Part shown: positions 27,235 through 35,983 of the stretch, piece after piece | Numbering within the stretch: position 1 is the first letter of the stretch | How the letters are laid out: every line of letters begins with the position of its first letter | Assembly (NCBI GenBank): GCA_016194935.1 | Contig: JACQAO010000068.1 | Span: 18,170-82,169 of the forward strand | Origin: Betaproteobacteria bacterium | GTDB taxonomy: Bacteria; Pseudomonadota; Gammaproteobacteria; Burkholderiales; Rhodocyclaceae | Reading direction: 5' to 3' | Length of the DNA: 64,000 nt | Translations under genes and position numbers: made by a program | Notes under the pieces: generated by a model | Databases searched by the model: none | Seen by the model: the letters and a program-made list of their open reading frames with translations, nothing else | Told to the model about the DNA's origin: nothing

Positions 27235-27708
27235 TCAGGCGTTGAATAAGCCGCGCAACTTCTCCAGAAAAGCCGCCGCCGCTTTGTCGCCCTCCGCCGG
27301 CGCCCATGTTGCGCGCTCCTCCGGGGTCAGCGCCAGGTACGGCCCGGCCTTGGCTTCCAGGAACACCGTGGCGGGCTCTATCGCCACCAGGGTGTGCCAG
27401 GTTCCGTGCGGAATATCCACACCGCAGCTTGCGCCGTTCGCCGCGAGCAGGGCGGTCTGTGTCACCACGCCTGCGTCATCGAAAATCACCAGGCCCAGGC
27501 TGCCGCGCAACACGATCATGGTCTCGTCCTTGCGGGGATCGAGATGACGATGCGGAGCGATGTAGGAATCCGGCTCGATGGCGTTGAGCAGACGGTGCGC
27601 GGGAAAGTCGTCGGTCGGGTGAAGGTTGCGGTTCTTGCGCCGGCGCGGGCTGGCTTGCGCTTCGCGGCTGACTGCGTCGAGCAGTTGGGTGTCGATCAGG
27701 CGGATCAT
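27235..27708 (-). CDS. WbuC-family cupin
   Basis: 157 residues starting MIRLIDTQLL at 27708; a GTG at 27723 overlapping the dnaE stop is an alternative. Single cupin barrel with metal-binding pattern HRHLDPRKDETMIVLRG and PHGTWHTLV, matching WbuC-type proteins often linked to polysaccharide genes. The activity is not established. It lies 11 bp after dnaE on the same strand and may be its last co-transcribed gene. Confidence 0.85.
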   Translation of the reverse strand: MIRLIDTQLLDAVSREAQASPRRRKNRNLHPTDDFPAHRLLNAIEPDSYIAPHRHLDPRKDETMIVLRGSLGLVIFDDAGVVTQTALLAANGASCGVDIPHGTWHTLVAIEPATVFLEAKAGPYLALTPEERATWAPAEGDKAAAAFLEKLRGLFNA

Positions 27709-27719
27709 GAAATCATGGC

Positions 27720-30700
27720 TTACGAATACACCACGTTGACGTTCTCCGCCGACAGCCACTCGTGCAGCGCGTCCAGCAATGCATCGTCGAGGCGCACCCG
27801 CCAGGCGTCGGGCAGACCCAGCTCGACCTCGGCGGCGGCGTTGCGGTAACTCAGCCGCACCGGGCAGGCACCGTTGCCGGGGTTTCCGGGGTTACCGGAG
27901 TTACGATAAGGCGCCAACAGCTTGCGCAGTTTCTCCGCATCGGCCTGGCCGTTCAACGCCAGGCGCAGCACCCTGGCGTAACGGCCGCGCGCTTCGCCCA
28001 GGGTCAGCAGCTTGTCGGCGACGACACGCAGGCCGCCGTTAAAGTCGTCGCGCGTCACTTTGCCTTCGACCAGCAGCAACTCGTCTTCCTTGATCTTGGC
28101 GCGCTCGGCTTCGAACAGTTCGTTGAACACCGTGACTTCGAGTTGCGCGCTGGCGTCGTCGAGCATGACGATGGCCATTTTGCCGCGCCGGGTCATCTGG
28201 GTGCGCGTAGCCACCACAATGCCGGCCAGCAGGGTTGGTTCGCGCTGAGCTTCGAGTTGCGCCAGCGATCTTTTGACGAAGGGTGCAAGCTCGGCGCGAT
28301 AAGCGTGGTAGGGGTGGCCGGACAGAAAAAAACCGAGCGCCTGTTTCTCGTTCAGCAGGCGCTCGCGCTCGCTCCACGGCGCTGCCTCGACGTAGCGCGG
28401 CGCCTGGGTTCCATCGCCGCCGGCGTCGTCGAACAGGCCGCTCTGACTGGCGTGGCGTTCTGCCTGCTCGGCGGCTTCCAGCGCCACGCCGACCGAGGCG
28501 AGCAGCTTGGCGCGCTGGCTGTCGAGGCTGTCGAAAGCGCCAGCACGGATCAGCGCCTCGATGACGCGGCGGTTGACCGTGCGCTTGTCGATGCGGCGGC
28601 AAAACTCGAACAGGTCCACGAACGGGCCGCTGCTGTTGGCTCCCTCGCGCGCCTTGAGGATCGCGCCGAGCGCCGACTCGCCGGTACCCTTGAGGGCGCC
28701 GAGGCCGTAGCGAATGGTTTTGGCATCGACCGGCTCGAAGCGTATGCCGCCGGCATTGATGTCGGGCGGCAGGAAGGTGATGCCGTTGGCGATGCTGTCC
28801 TGGTGGAAGAACTGAACTTTATCGGTGTCGGCCATTTCCGAAGACAAGGTCGCCGCCATGAAGGCCGCCGGATGGTAATGCTTGAGCCAGGCCGTCTGGA
28901 ATGCCACCAGCGCATAAGCAGCGGAGTGGGATTTGTTGAAGCCATAGCCGGCAAACTTCTCCATGGTGTCGAAAATTTCGTTTGCCTGCGCGGCGGGGAT
29001 ATTGTTCCCGGCGGCGCCCGCAACGAACACTTCCCGCTGCTGATCCATCTCCTTCTTGTTCTTCTTGCCCATCGCCCGGCGCAGGATATCGGCGCCGCCC
29101 AATGAGTAGTTTGCCGCTACCTGCGCAGTCTGCATCACCTGCTCCTGGTACACCATGATGCCATAGGTATTGGACAACACTTTTTCCAGGCAGGGATGCG
29201 GATAGAACACCCGCTCACGGCCATGCTTGCGGTTGATGAAGGTGGGAATAAATTCCATCGGGCCCGGCCGAAACAGCGCGTTCAGTGCAATCAGGTCCTC
29301 CAGGCAGTCGGGCCGCGCTTTCACCAGGGCGTCCTTCATGCCGCCGGATTCGAACTGGAAAATCGCCGTGGTATTGGCGGTCTTGAAAATATGTTCATAG
29401 ACCGGCTTGTCATCGAGGCTCAAGGTTTCCAGGTCGATGGTGACGCCTTCGAGACGGCGCACGGAGGCTACCGTTTCCGCAAGAATGGTCAGGGTGCGCA
29501 GACCAAGAAAGTCGAACTTGACCAAGCCAACCTTCTCCACATCGTCTTTGTCGAACTGGCTGACCACCGCATTCGCCTCGCCGGCCACCGCGCCCTGCGC
29601 GGAATACAAGGGGCAGAAATCGGTCAGCTTGCCCGGCGCGATCAGCACCCCGCCGGCATGCATGCCGACGTTGCGCGTCAAGCCCTCCAGCCGTTCCGCC
29701 AGTGTCCACAGCTCGCGCAGCTCTTCCTCCTGCTCGACGCGCTGGCGGATGACGGGTTCCTTCTCGCGCGCCTGCGCCAGCGTGATGCCCAACTCATTGG
29801 GGATCAGCTTGGCGAATTGATCGACGAAGTTGAACGGCAAATCGAGCACTCTGCCAACATCGCGGATTACCGCCTTGGTGGCCATGGTGCCGAAAGTGGC
29901 GATCTGCGAAACGGCGTGCGCGCCGTATTTGTTCTTGACGTAATCGATCACCCGGTCGCGGCCTTCCTGGCAGAAGTCGATATCGAAGTCGGGCATCGAC
30001 ACCCGCTCCGGGTTGAGGAAGCGCTCGAACAGCAGGGCGTACTTGAGCGGGTCCAGATCGGTAATGCCCAGCGCATAAGCCGCCAGCGAGCCGGCCCCGG
30101 AGCCGCGCCCAGGGCCGACCGGCACGCCATTGTGTTTGGCCCAGTTGATAAAGTCGGCGACGATCAGAAAGTAGCCGGCGTAACCCATCTTGTGGATGGT
30201 GCTGATCTCGAACGCCAGGCGTTGCTGATATTCCGGGCGCTTGGCTGCGCGCACGGCATCATCTGGATAGAGCTGCGCCAGGCGCTGTTCCAGCCCCTCC
30301 GCCGCTTGCTGCGCCAGGTAATCCTCCAGAGTCACCCCTGGGGGCGTGGGAAATTGCGGCAGTTTGTTGTTGCCCAGCTCGATGGAAAGATTGCAGCGGC
30401 GCGCGATCTCCACAGAATTTTCCAGCGCTTCGGGCAGGTCGGCGAACAACGCGCACATCTCCGCCTGGGATTTGAAATACTGCTCTTCGGTGAATAACTT
30501 GGGCCGGCGCGTATCGGCCAGCACATAGCCTTCGGCGATGCAGACGCGCGCCTCGTGGGCCTTGAAGTCGTCGCGCGCCATGAACTGCACCGGGTGCGTC
30601 GCCACCAGCGGCAATTTCAACTTGCCGGCCAACGCGACACTTAACGACACCAGCGCTTCGGCATGAGGCTGGCCGTAGCGTTGCACTTCGAGATAGTAGC

Positions 30701-31259
30701 CGCCGGGAAAAGCGTCAGCCCATTCGCCTGCGCGCGCTTCCGCCTGCGCCTCTTTGCCGGCCAGCAACAGTTGGCCGACATCGCCGAAATGCGCGCCAGA
30801 CAGGGCGATCAACCCGGCGTTGTCGCCGCCGCAAAGATCGGCGCGGCTGATTTCGGCGCGGCCATGCCGGCGCGGCCCGAGGTAGGCCGCGCTCAGCAGA
30901 TCGCACAGACGCTGGTAACCGGCGCGGTTCTTCGCCAGCAGCAGCAAGCGAGCAGCGCAATCGCGCCCGGGTTCGTTTGATCCGGCGTGCAAGCCTGTAC
31001 CCCCTGGGGCATAAACGCCGCCGACGCTATCCGTCACCCATACTTCGCAGCCGATGACGGCCTTGACCCCGGCGCTGCGCGCCGCGCTGTAGAACTTGAC
31101 CATGCCGAACAGGTTGGCGAGATCGGTCAGCGCCAGCGCCGGCATCGCATCCTCCGCCGCGCGCGCCACGGCGGCGTCGAGCCGGACGATGCCGTCGCTG
31201 ATCGAGTACTCGCTATGCAGCCGGAGATGGATGAACTGCGGAAGGTGCGGAGAGGACAT
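27720..31259 (-). CDS. dnaE: DNA polymerase III alpha subunit
   Basis: 1179 residues from ATG 31259, standard DnaE1 length; the frame is open upstream but this start gives the normal FIHLRLHSEYSISDG PHP domain. The catalytic core carries PDFDIDFCQEGRDRVIDYV. An OB-fold and the tau-binding C-terminus follow. Near the C-terminus the chain contains a short linker of NPG-type repeats (GNPGNPGNG) coded by a period-9 DNA array at 27873-27899, absent from typical DnaE. It is the replicative polymerase. Confidence 0.97.
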   Translation of the reverse strand: MSSPHLPQFIHLRLHSEYSISDGIVRLDAAVARAAEDAMPALALTDLANLFGMVKFYSAARSAGVKAVIGCEVWVTDSVGGVYAPGGTGLHAGSNEPGRDCAARLLLLAKNRAGYQRLCDLLSAAYLGPRRHGRAEISRADLCGGDNAGLIALSGAHFGDVGQLLLAGKEAQAEARAGEWADAFPGGYYLEVQRYGQPHAEALVSLSVALAGKLKLPLVATHPVQFMARDDFKAHEARVCIAEGYVLADTRRPKLFTEEQYFKSQAEMCALFADLPEALENSVEIARRCNLSIELGNNKLPQFPTPPGVTLEDYLAQQAAEGLEQRLAQLYPDDAVRAAKRPEYQQRLAFEISTIHKMGYAGYFLIVADFINWAKHNGVPVGPGRGSGAGSLAAYALGITDLDPLKYALLFERFLNPERVSMPDFDIDFCQEGRDRVIDYVKNKYGAHAVSQIATFGTMATKAVIRDVGRVLDLPFNFVDQFAKLIPNELGITLAQAREKEPVIRQRVEQEEELRELWTLAERLEGLTRNVGMHAGGVLIAPGKLTDFCPLYSAQGAVAGEANAVVSQFDKDDVEKVGLVKFDFLGLRTLTILAETVASVRRLEGVTIDLETLSLDDKPVYEHIFKTANTTAIFQFESGGMKDALVKARPDCLEDLIALNALFRPGPMEFIPTFINRKHGRERVFYPHPCLEKVLSNTYGIMVYQEQVMQTAQVAANYSLGGADILRRAMGKKNKKEMDQQREVFVAGAAGNNIPAAQANEIFDTMEKFAGYGFNKSHSAAYALVAFQTAWLKHYHPAAFMAATLSSEMADTDKVQFFHQDSIANGITFLPPDINAGGIRFEPVDAKTIRYGLGALKGTGESALGAILKAREGANSSGPFVDLFEFCRRIDKRTVNRRVIEALIRAGAFDSLDSQRAKLLASVGVALEAAEQAERHASQSGLFDDAGGDGTQAPRYVEAAPWSERERLLNEKQALGFFLSGHPYHAYRAELAPFVKRSLAQLEAQREPTLLAGIVVATRTQMTRRGKMAIVMLDDASAQLEVTVFNELFEAERAKIKEDELLLVEGKVTRDDFNGGLRVVADKLLTLGEARGRYARVLRLALNGQADAEKLRKLLAPYRNSGNPGNPGNGACPVRLSYRNAAAEVELGLPDAWRVRLDDALLDALHEWLSAENVNVVYS
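27873..27899. repeat. Period-9 tandem repeat inside dnaE (GTTNCCGGG x3)
   Basis: Three 9-base units GTTGCCGGG, GTTTCCGGG and GTTACCGGA in frame with dnaE. The complement, CCCGGNAAC, closely resembles the unit at 35656-35682. Confidence 0.8.
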
Positions 31260-31291
31260 AGCACCGCATTTTACTCCCCGCAAAGGATCGG

Positions 31292-32236
31292 CTAAGCGTT
31301 TTGTGCCAGATCGTCCAGCGCCTGCGCCAATGCTTCGGGCAGGGGCGTGTGTGCGATCTTTCCAAGCAGTGCGCGCAGCGACGCATCCTCCAGGACGTGC
31401 GGACGTTGCCACAGATAACGCATTGCCAGAGTGGCTTTCATCATCGGCGCAAACGGCGCGATCAATCTGACGATGCCCCAGGGAAATGCACTCAGCCGCA
31501 GCGATTTTCCGCTCGCCTGCTGCATTGCGCTATGCAGTTCGCTGCCGGTAATCGCATGCCCGCCGAAATGGAAGCGTTGCGCGCCCCGCAGCTGCTTGCG
31601 TTGTTCGGCCAGGCGCACAAACACCTGAGCCAGGTCGGGCAGATAGGCCCAGGAATGAACTTGATCGGTGGGGCCGGGATACACCAGTTTTCCCTTGGAC
31701 AAAGACTTGACGATGACCAGATCAAACCACGCGCCACGCGCCGCGCCACCGAAAAAATCGCCGGCCCGCACCACCACGCTATTCACCCCGCGTGCTGCGG
31801 CGGCCTGCATCTGTTGCTCGATCTCGATGCGGATGCGTGCCTTGGGGTTATCGGAAATCTCCGGCGTAGCGGTAGTCAGACGCGGCGGAAGGTTTTTTCC
31901 GAAGTTGTACACGTTGCCGGGAAACATCAGCAGCGCGCCGCTGACTTCGGTCGCGGCCAGTGCATTGGCCGCCAGAGGGCGCGCCTGCCGCTCCCAATCG
32001 GTATACAACGGGTTGAGGGCGTTGATGATCACATCCACTCCCTGCGCAGCGCGCGCCACCTCCGCCGCCTGTAGCGCATCACAGCACACGCCGGTGACGC
32101 CGGCGGGCCAGCGCGCATCCGGTCGCCGCGACTGCGCCCGGACATGCCAGCCCGCAGTGACGAATGCAGCGGTGACGGCTTGGCCAAAACGTCCATGCGC
32201 GCCGAGTATCAATACTGTTGGGATTGAAGCAGTCAT
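31292..32236 (-). CDS. NAD(P)-dependent epimerase/short-chain dehydrogenase-like protein
   Basis: 314 residues from ATG 32236 (GAGGAG upstream). The N-terminal Rossmann motif is ILGAHGRFGQA, an atypical extended-SDR/NmrA-like GxxGxxG. The usual YxxxK catalytic pair is not obvious, so it may be a sensor or reductase with unknown substrate. It is transcribed away from a LysR gene, the normal setting for a LysR target. Confidence 0.8.
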   Translation of the reverse strand: MTASIPTVLILGAHGRFGQAVTAAFVTAGWHVRAQSRRPDARWPAGVTGVCCDALQAAEVARAAQGVDVIINALNPLYTDWERQARPLAANALAATEVSGALLMFPGNVYNFGKNLPPRLTTATPEISDNPKARIRIEIEQQMQAAAARGVNSVVVRAGDFFGGAARGAWFDLVIVKSLSKGKLVYPGPTDQVHSWAYLPDLAQVFVRLAEQRKQLRGAQRFHFGGHAITGSELHSAMQQASGKSLRLSAFPWGIVRLIAPFAPMMKATLAMRYLWQRPHVLEDASLRALLGKIAHTPLPEALAQALDDLAQNA

Positions 32237-32285
32237 GTGGAACTCCTCAAAGGATGTGAGAAGGCATTCTTGCCAGATTGCACTT

Positions 32286-32314
32286 ATGGCACAATCCGCA
32301 TATCTTGATGCCAT
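32286..32314. promoter_or_regulatory. Inverted repeat ATGGCA-N17-TGCCAT between epimerase and LysR genes
   Basis: Six-base arms (32286-32291 and 32309-32314) in the 88-bp divergent gap, 11 bases before the LysR start. Placement suits a LysR autoregulatory site. Confidence 0.4.
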
Positions 32315-32324
32315 GTATGCATAA

Positions 32325-33239
32325 ATGAATAGCCAGCCCACGCCTTCGCCGACCACGCAAGCTTTTGACTGGAACCTGATCAGGGCATTTCTGGCGGTGG
32401 TGGAAAGCGGCTCGTTGACCGGCGCGGCCAAAATCCTGGCCGCCAGCCAGCCGACCCTCAGCCGCCAGATCGGCGAACTGGAACTGCGGGTCGGCGCGGC
32501 CCTGTTTGAGCGCGTTGCGCGCGGACTGCGCCTCACCCAGGCAGGCGAGGCTCTGGTAGCGCCGGCACGGCAGATGCAGTTGGCGGCGCAGGCGCTCTCA
32601 CTGACCGCCCTGGGGCAGTCGCAGCAAGTGGCCGGCACGGTGCGCCTCACCGCCAGCGAAATGACTTCGGCCTATTTGTTGCCGGAGATACTGGCCGGGC
32701 TGCGGCGGGCGCAACCGGAAATCCAGATCGAACTGGTGGCCTCAAACCGCATCGAGAACCTGCTGGAACGCCAGGCCGACATCGCCATCCGCCACACCCG
32801 CCCCAGCCAGGGCGGCTTGATTGCGCGGCGCATCGGCGAGCTGGGCATGGGCGCTTACGCCAGCGCCGAATATCTGGCGCGGGTCGGCGGCAAGGTGGAT
32901 GCCAGGCGCCCGCAGGCCTACGACTGGATCGGTTACGACAGCACCGATTTGCTGCTGCGCGGCTTCCGCAAGGCGGGCATTCCTGTAAGCCGTGAATTGT
33001 TCGGCTTTCGCTGCGACAATCACATCGTCGATTGGGAAGCCGCCGTGGCCGGCGTGGGGATCGGCTTCGCTCCCAACGTAACAGCTAAACGCTGGCCGAA
33101 AATGCGTTCGGTCTTGCCGAAAAAAATGGTGCCGCCGATGCCGGTATGGCTCACCGTGCACCGCGAGTTGCGCAGCAGCTTGCGCATCCAGCGGGTGTTC
33201 GATGCTTTGGCGGCGGGGTTGCTGCGGCTGGTGGACTAG
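32325..33239 (+). CDS. LysR-family transcriptional regulator
   Basis: 304 residues. N-terminal winged HTH (LIRAFLAVVESGSLTGAAKIL AASQPTLSRQI, residues 18-48) and a C-terminal periplasmic-binding-like effector domain. It probably controls the divergent epimerase gene. Its TAG stop overlaps that of the convergent ParA-like gene in CTAG. Confidence 0.93.
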   Translation: MNSQPTPSPTTQAFDWNLIRAFLAVVESGSLTGAAKILAASQPTLSRQIGELELRVGAALFERVARGLRLTQAGEALVAPARQMQLAAQALSLTALGQSQQVAGTVRLTASEMTSAYLLPEILAGLRRAQPEIQIELVASNRIENLLERQADIAIRHTRPSQGGLIARRIGELGMGAYASAEYLARVGGKVDARRPQAYDWIGYDSTDLLLRGFRKAGIPVSRELFGFRCDNHIVDWEAAVAGVGIGFAPNVTAKRWPKMRSVLPKKMVPPMPVWLTVHRELRSSLRIQRVFDALAAGLLRLVD

Positions 33240-33886
33240 CGGGCGTCGTTCAGGGGGCGGGTGGTCCATTCAAAAATCGGCTGCCACTGCTCCCAGTCTT
33301 TCTCGGCGCGCGAAGGCGGAAAATCGAAAATGGTCAGGCCATGCGCCGCCGCCTGCACATAGTTCTGGGTGTCGCGCAAACAGGTCAGCACCGGCAGCCC
33401 TTGCGTCTCCAGAAAACGCTCCAGCTCGTGCGAAGCGCGGGTGCGCGCGTCGACGCGCATCCCCACCACGGCGATGAAAGCTTCGTGGCGGCGCACCGCC
33501 TTCTCTTCGAGGAGTTCGTCGAGAAACGCGCGGGTCGCCAGGATGTCGAACAGCGAGGGTTGCAGCGGCACAATCACGCGCTGCACCAGTTTCAGCACCT
33601 GGGCGAGTTTCTTGCCGTGCAATCCAGCCGGCGTGTCGAGCACCACATGCGTAGTCCCCCTCGGCGGTCGCGCCGGCTGATCCTCCTGCAACTCCCAACT
33701 GGCGATGTGCGGCAGGGACGGCGAGCGCAGTTTCAGCCATTCACGCGCCGATTGCTGGCGGTCGATATCGCCCAGCATGACGCGCTGCCCCTGTAGTGCG
33801 AACCAGCCGGCAAGATTGGTCGCCAGCGTGCTCTTGCCTGCCCCTCCCTTGGGATTGGCGATGAGAAAGGATTGCATGTCATTCAC
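33236..33886 (-). CDS. ParA/MinD-like ATPase
   Basis: 216 residues, single-domain ParA with deviant Walker A NPKGGAGKST (residues 10-19) and Walker B region THVVLDTPAGL. Orphan: no parB or centromere-like repeats are nearby, and the length matches small ParA proteins that position other cargo. It starts 12 bp after the quinone oxidoreductase gene on the same strand. Confidence 0.88.
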   Translation of the reverse strand: MNDMQSFLIANPKGGAGKSTLATNLAGWFALQGQRVMLGDIDRQQSAREWLKLRSPSLPHIASWELQEDQPARPPRGTTHVVLDTPAGLHGKKLAQVLKLVQRVIVPLQPSLFDILATRAFLDELLEEKAVRRHEAFIAVVGMRVDARTRASHELERFLETQGLPVLTCLRDTQNYVQAAAHGLTIFDFPPSRAEKDWEQWQPIFEWTTRPLNDAR

Positions 33887-33898
33887 AGTGCACCTCGC

Positions 33899-34873
33899 TT
33901 ATGGCAACAAAACAGTTGAGCCTGTGGTCTTGCGTCCGCCCAGATCGGCATGGGCCTGGGCTGCATCTTTCAACGCATAGATCTGGTGAACTTCGATTTT
34001 TACCTTGCCCGCGCCGACCATGTCGAACAACTCGCCCGCCGACTGCAACAGATCGGCGCGTTTGGCGGTGTAGGTCATTATCGTCGGACGGGTAACAAAC
34101 AGCGAACCCTTGGGCGAGAGTATACCAAGGTCGAAAGGCGGCACCGGGCCGGAAGCGCTGCCGAAGCTGACCATCAGGCCTAGCGGTCGCAGGCAGTCGA
34201 GCGACGCCATGAAAGTATCCTTGCCGATCGAGTCATACACCACCGGCACCCCGGCGCCGCCGGTGATTTCCCTGACACGCTGAGTGAAGTTTTCGCGCGT
34301 GTACACTATCGTGTGATCGCAACCATGAGCGCGCGCCAGCTCGGCTTTAGCATCGCTGCCGACGGTGCCGATCACCGTGGCCCCCAGCGCCTTGGCCCAC
34401 TGGCAGACGATCAGCCCGACGCCGCCGGCTGCTGCGTGAATCAGGATGGTATCGCCCGGTTGAACAACGTAAGTGCGACGCAACAGGTATTGCGCGGTGA
34501 TGCCTTGCAGCATCATCGCCGCCGCCTGTTTGAAGTCGATGGCATCCGGCAGCTTCACCAGCCGGTCAGCAGGAATATTGCGCACCTCGGCGTAAGCACC
34601 CAGGGGGCCGCCGGCATAGGCGACGCGGTCGCCGGGTTTGAGGTCGGTGACGGCACTGCCGGCTGCCTCGACCACACCCGCGCCCTCCAGGCCGATGCCC
34701 GAAGGCAGCGGCACAGCATACAGTCCGCTGCGATGATAAATGTCGATGAAATTGAGGCCGACGGCGTGCTGCCGGATACGCGCCTCGCCGGGCTGAAGCT
34801 CGGCCAGCGCGAGCTCTTCCCAGCGCAGCACTTCCGGGCCGCCGGTGTGGTGAAAACGGATGGCGTGGTTCAT
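33899..34873 (-). CDS. Zinc-independent NADPH:quinone oxidoreductase
   Basis: 324 residues, medium-chain dehydrogenase family, QorA type: GroES-like N-terminal half and a Rossmann domain with HAAAGGVGLIVCQWAKALGA near residue 150. The zinc ligands of alcohol dehydrogenases are absent. It reduces quinones with NADPH in the cytosol. It is 18 bp downstream of the PIN toxin gene. Confidence 0.93.
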   Translation of the reverse strand: MNHAIRFHHTGGPEVLRWEELALAELQPGEARIRQHAVGLNFIDIYHRSGLYAVPLPSGIGLEGAGVVEAAGSAVTDLKPGDRVAYAGGPLGAYAEVRNIPADRLVKLPDAIDFKQAAAMMLQGITAQYLLRRTYVVQPGDTILIHAAAGGVGLIVCQWAKALGATVIGTVGSDAKAELARAHGCDHTIVYTRENFTQRVREITGGAGVPVVYDSIGKDTFMASLDCLRPLGLMVSFGSASGPVPPFDLGILSPKGSLFVTRPTIMTYTAKRADLLQSAGELFDMVGAGKVKIEVHQIYALKDAAQAHADLGGRKTTGSTVLLP

Positions 34874-34891
34874 GCGATTACCTTTCTCTGC

Positions 34892-35272
34892 CTACCAAAA
34901 AGCGTGTTCATAATGCGCCTGGATGTTGCGGTCGGCTGTCAGCAAGGGCGACTCGCCGTGCGCTGCCTGCGCCACGATCAGGCGGTCGAACGGGTCGCGC
35001 GTCCAGACTTCGCTGAGCGCCGAGCCGACCACCGCCGCAAATGGCAGCTTGCAGGTTTCAAGGTCTACCTCGCGGCGCAGCGTGTCGAGGACGCTTGCTG
35101 GCAGGCAGGCAATGCGGCCAATCTCGTGCAGGTAAGCCATCTCCAATTCGACGATGGGTGAAATCAGCAGCCGCTCCGCCGACTCGACAGCATGCGCTCC
35201 CGCTGCCGTCAGTCGCGCCGCGCCATCCTGGTAAAGCCAGACCAACACATGGGTATCCAGATATAGCACCAT
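34892..35272 (-). CDS. PIN-domain toxin (VapC family)
   Basis: 126 residues. The PIN nuclease acidic residues are visible: D6 in YLDTHVLVWL, E44 region (SPIVELEMAY) and D93 region (TRDPFDRLIVAQA) with D at TADRNIQ. VapC toxins cleave RNA. The likely antitoxin gene lies directly upstream (12 bp). Confidence 0.9.
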   Translation of the reverse strand: MVLYLDTHVLVWLYQDGAARLTAAGAHAVESAERLLISPIVELEMAYLHEIGRIACLPASVLDTLRREVDLETCKLPFAAVVGSALSEVWTRDPFDRLIVAQAAHGESPLLTADRNIQAHYEHAFW

Positions 35273-35284
35273 TGCGGCTCACAT

Positions 35285-35521
35285 TTACACATGCGGCTGC
35301 CAGTTCCCTTCCCAGGAGACCTCCGGCAGGTTTTGTGCGTCGCCGACGATGGCGCCGGGATGGCTGGAGAGCCGCGCCAATCGACCGGTTGGCGTTCCCG
35401 GCACGATACGCACCGTCCCGCCCGGGCGTTCGACCTCAACCGCTACGCCCGAGGCCAGTACCTGATCCAGCGTGCGAAACAGCGAAGCGCGCAAATTTGT
35501 GGCAGTAAGGTGAGTAGGCAT
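35285..35521 (-). CDS. Antitoxin partner of the PIN toxin
   Basis: 78 residues, ATG at 35521. N-terminal MPTHLTATNLRASLFRTLDQVLASG resembles Phd/YefM-type DNA-binding antitoxins; the C-terminus is flexible and would wrap the toxin. The gene order (antitoxin then PIN toxin, 12-bp gap) fits a type II module that represses its own promoter. Confidence 0.82.
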   Translation of the reverse strand: MPTHLTATNLRASLFRTLDQVLASGVAVEVERPGGTVRIVPGTPTGRLARLSSHPGAIVGDAQNLPEVSWEGNWQPHV

Positions 35522-35655
35522 CGTAAAGCTCCCTGTGAATGACTTGCGTACATCTTATATTTATCGACGTACATTCGCAAGCGCATCATCGTAAATCAAT
35601 CAAAGCCACCCCAAGCATTGTGCATCCACATCCACCCAACACGAACTGTCCTCGC

Positions 35656-35682
35656 TTCCCGGAATTCCCGGAATTCCCGGAA
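35656..35682. repeat. Perfect period-9 tandem repeat TTCCCGGAA x3
   Basis: Three identical contiguous units, each itself a palindrome around the central base. It is non-coding. Confidence 0.9.
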
Positions 35683-35828
35683 CACTTCGCAGACCAGGCG
35701 GTTGCGGAAGTTGATCCGCCGCGAATGCCGGGCTGCTCCTGCGCAATGTGTGCACCAAAGCCGCGCCGGCCCGGCGCAACATCGGTGCGGTGCGTAATGT
35801 GAGTTCAGAAATGTCGTATGCGCCAGAA

Positions 35829-35858
35829 TTGACTATGGCGTCCAAACTCGGGGATACT
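35829..35858 (+). promoter_or_regulatory. Sigma-70-type promoter candidate for the TonB receptor
   Basis: TTGACT (35829-35834), 18-base spacer and GATACT (35853-35858): five and four matches to the -35 and -10 boxes. About 125 bases before the start codon. Confidence 0.45.
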
Positions 35859-35983
35859 CCCGGGTGTACGTTTGTTTTAGGCCCAAATAGCGGCCTTCAG
35901 GGAGCGCACCGCAAGACTTGCAGGCTAGGTCCGATGCGTGGAATTTTTAATAAACCAGATAATTCACCGAGGAGTATTTGTAC

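Larger units (their letters stand above)
35522..35983. other. Long non-coding gap upstream of the TonB receptor gene
   Basis: 462 bp without a supported gene. It holds a perfect 3-unit period-9 repeat (35656-35682) and a promoter candidate (35829-35858), followed by a leader of about 120 bases. No riboswitch could be recognised with confidence. Confidence 0.6.

Noticed and set aside
27762..29105. Long plus-strand open frame opposite dnaE
   Set aside because: High GC content opens antisense frames; dnaE on the other strand is certain and the antisense product shows no family features.
32237..32650. N-terminal extension of the epimerase frame
   Set aside because: It overlaps the divergent LysR gene; ATG 32236 has a good ribosome-binding site.
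33236..33886. Plasmid or chromosome partition locus
   Set aside because: No parB and no parS-like repeats near the ParA-like gene.
35600..35845. 81-residue minus-strand frame upstream of the TonB receptor
   Set aside because: Includes the TTCCCGGAA array, no recognisable domain, no good start signal.
35864..35983. Cobalamin riboswitch in the TonB receptor leader
   Set aside because: Some bases resemble the B12-box neighbourhood, but no convincing box or conserved core is seen; a covariance search would decide.
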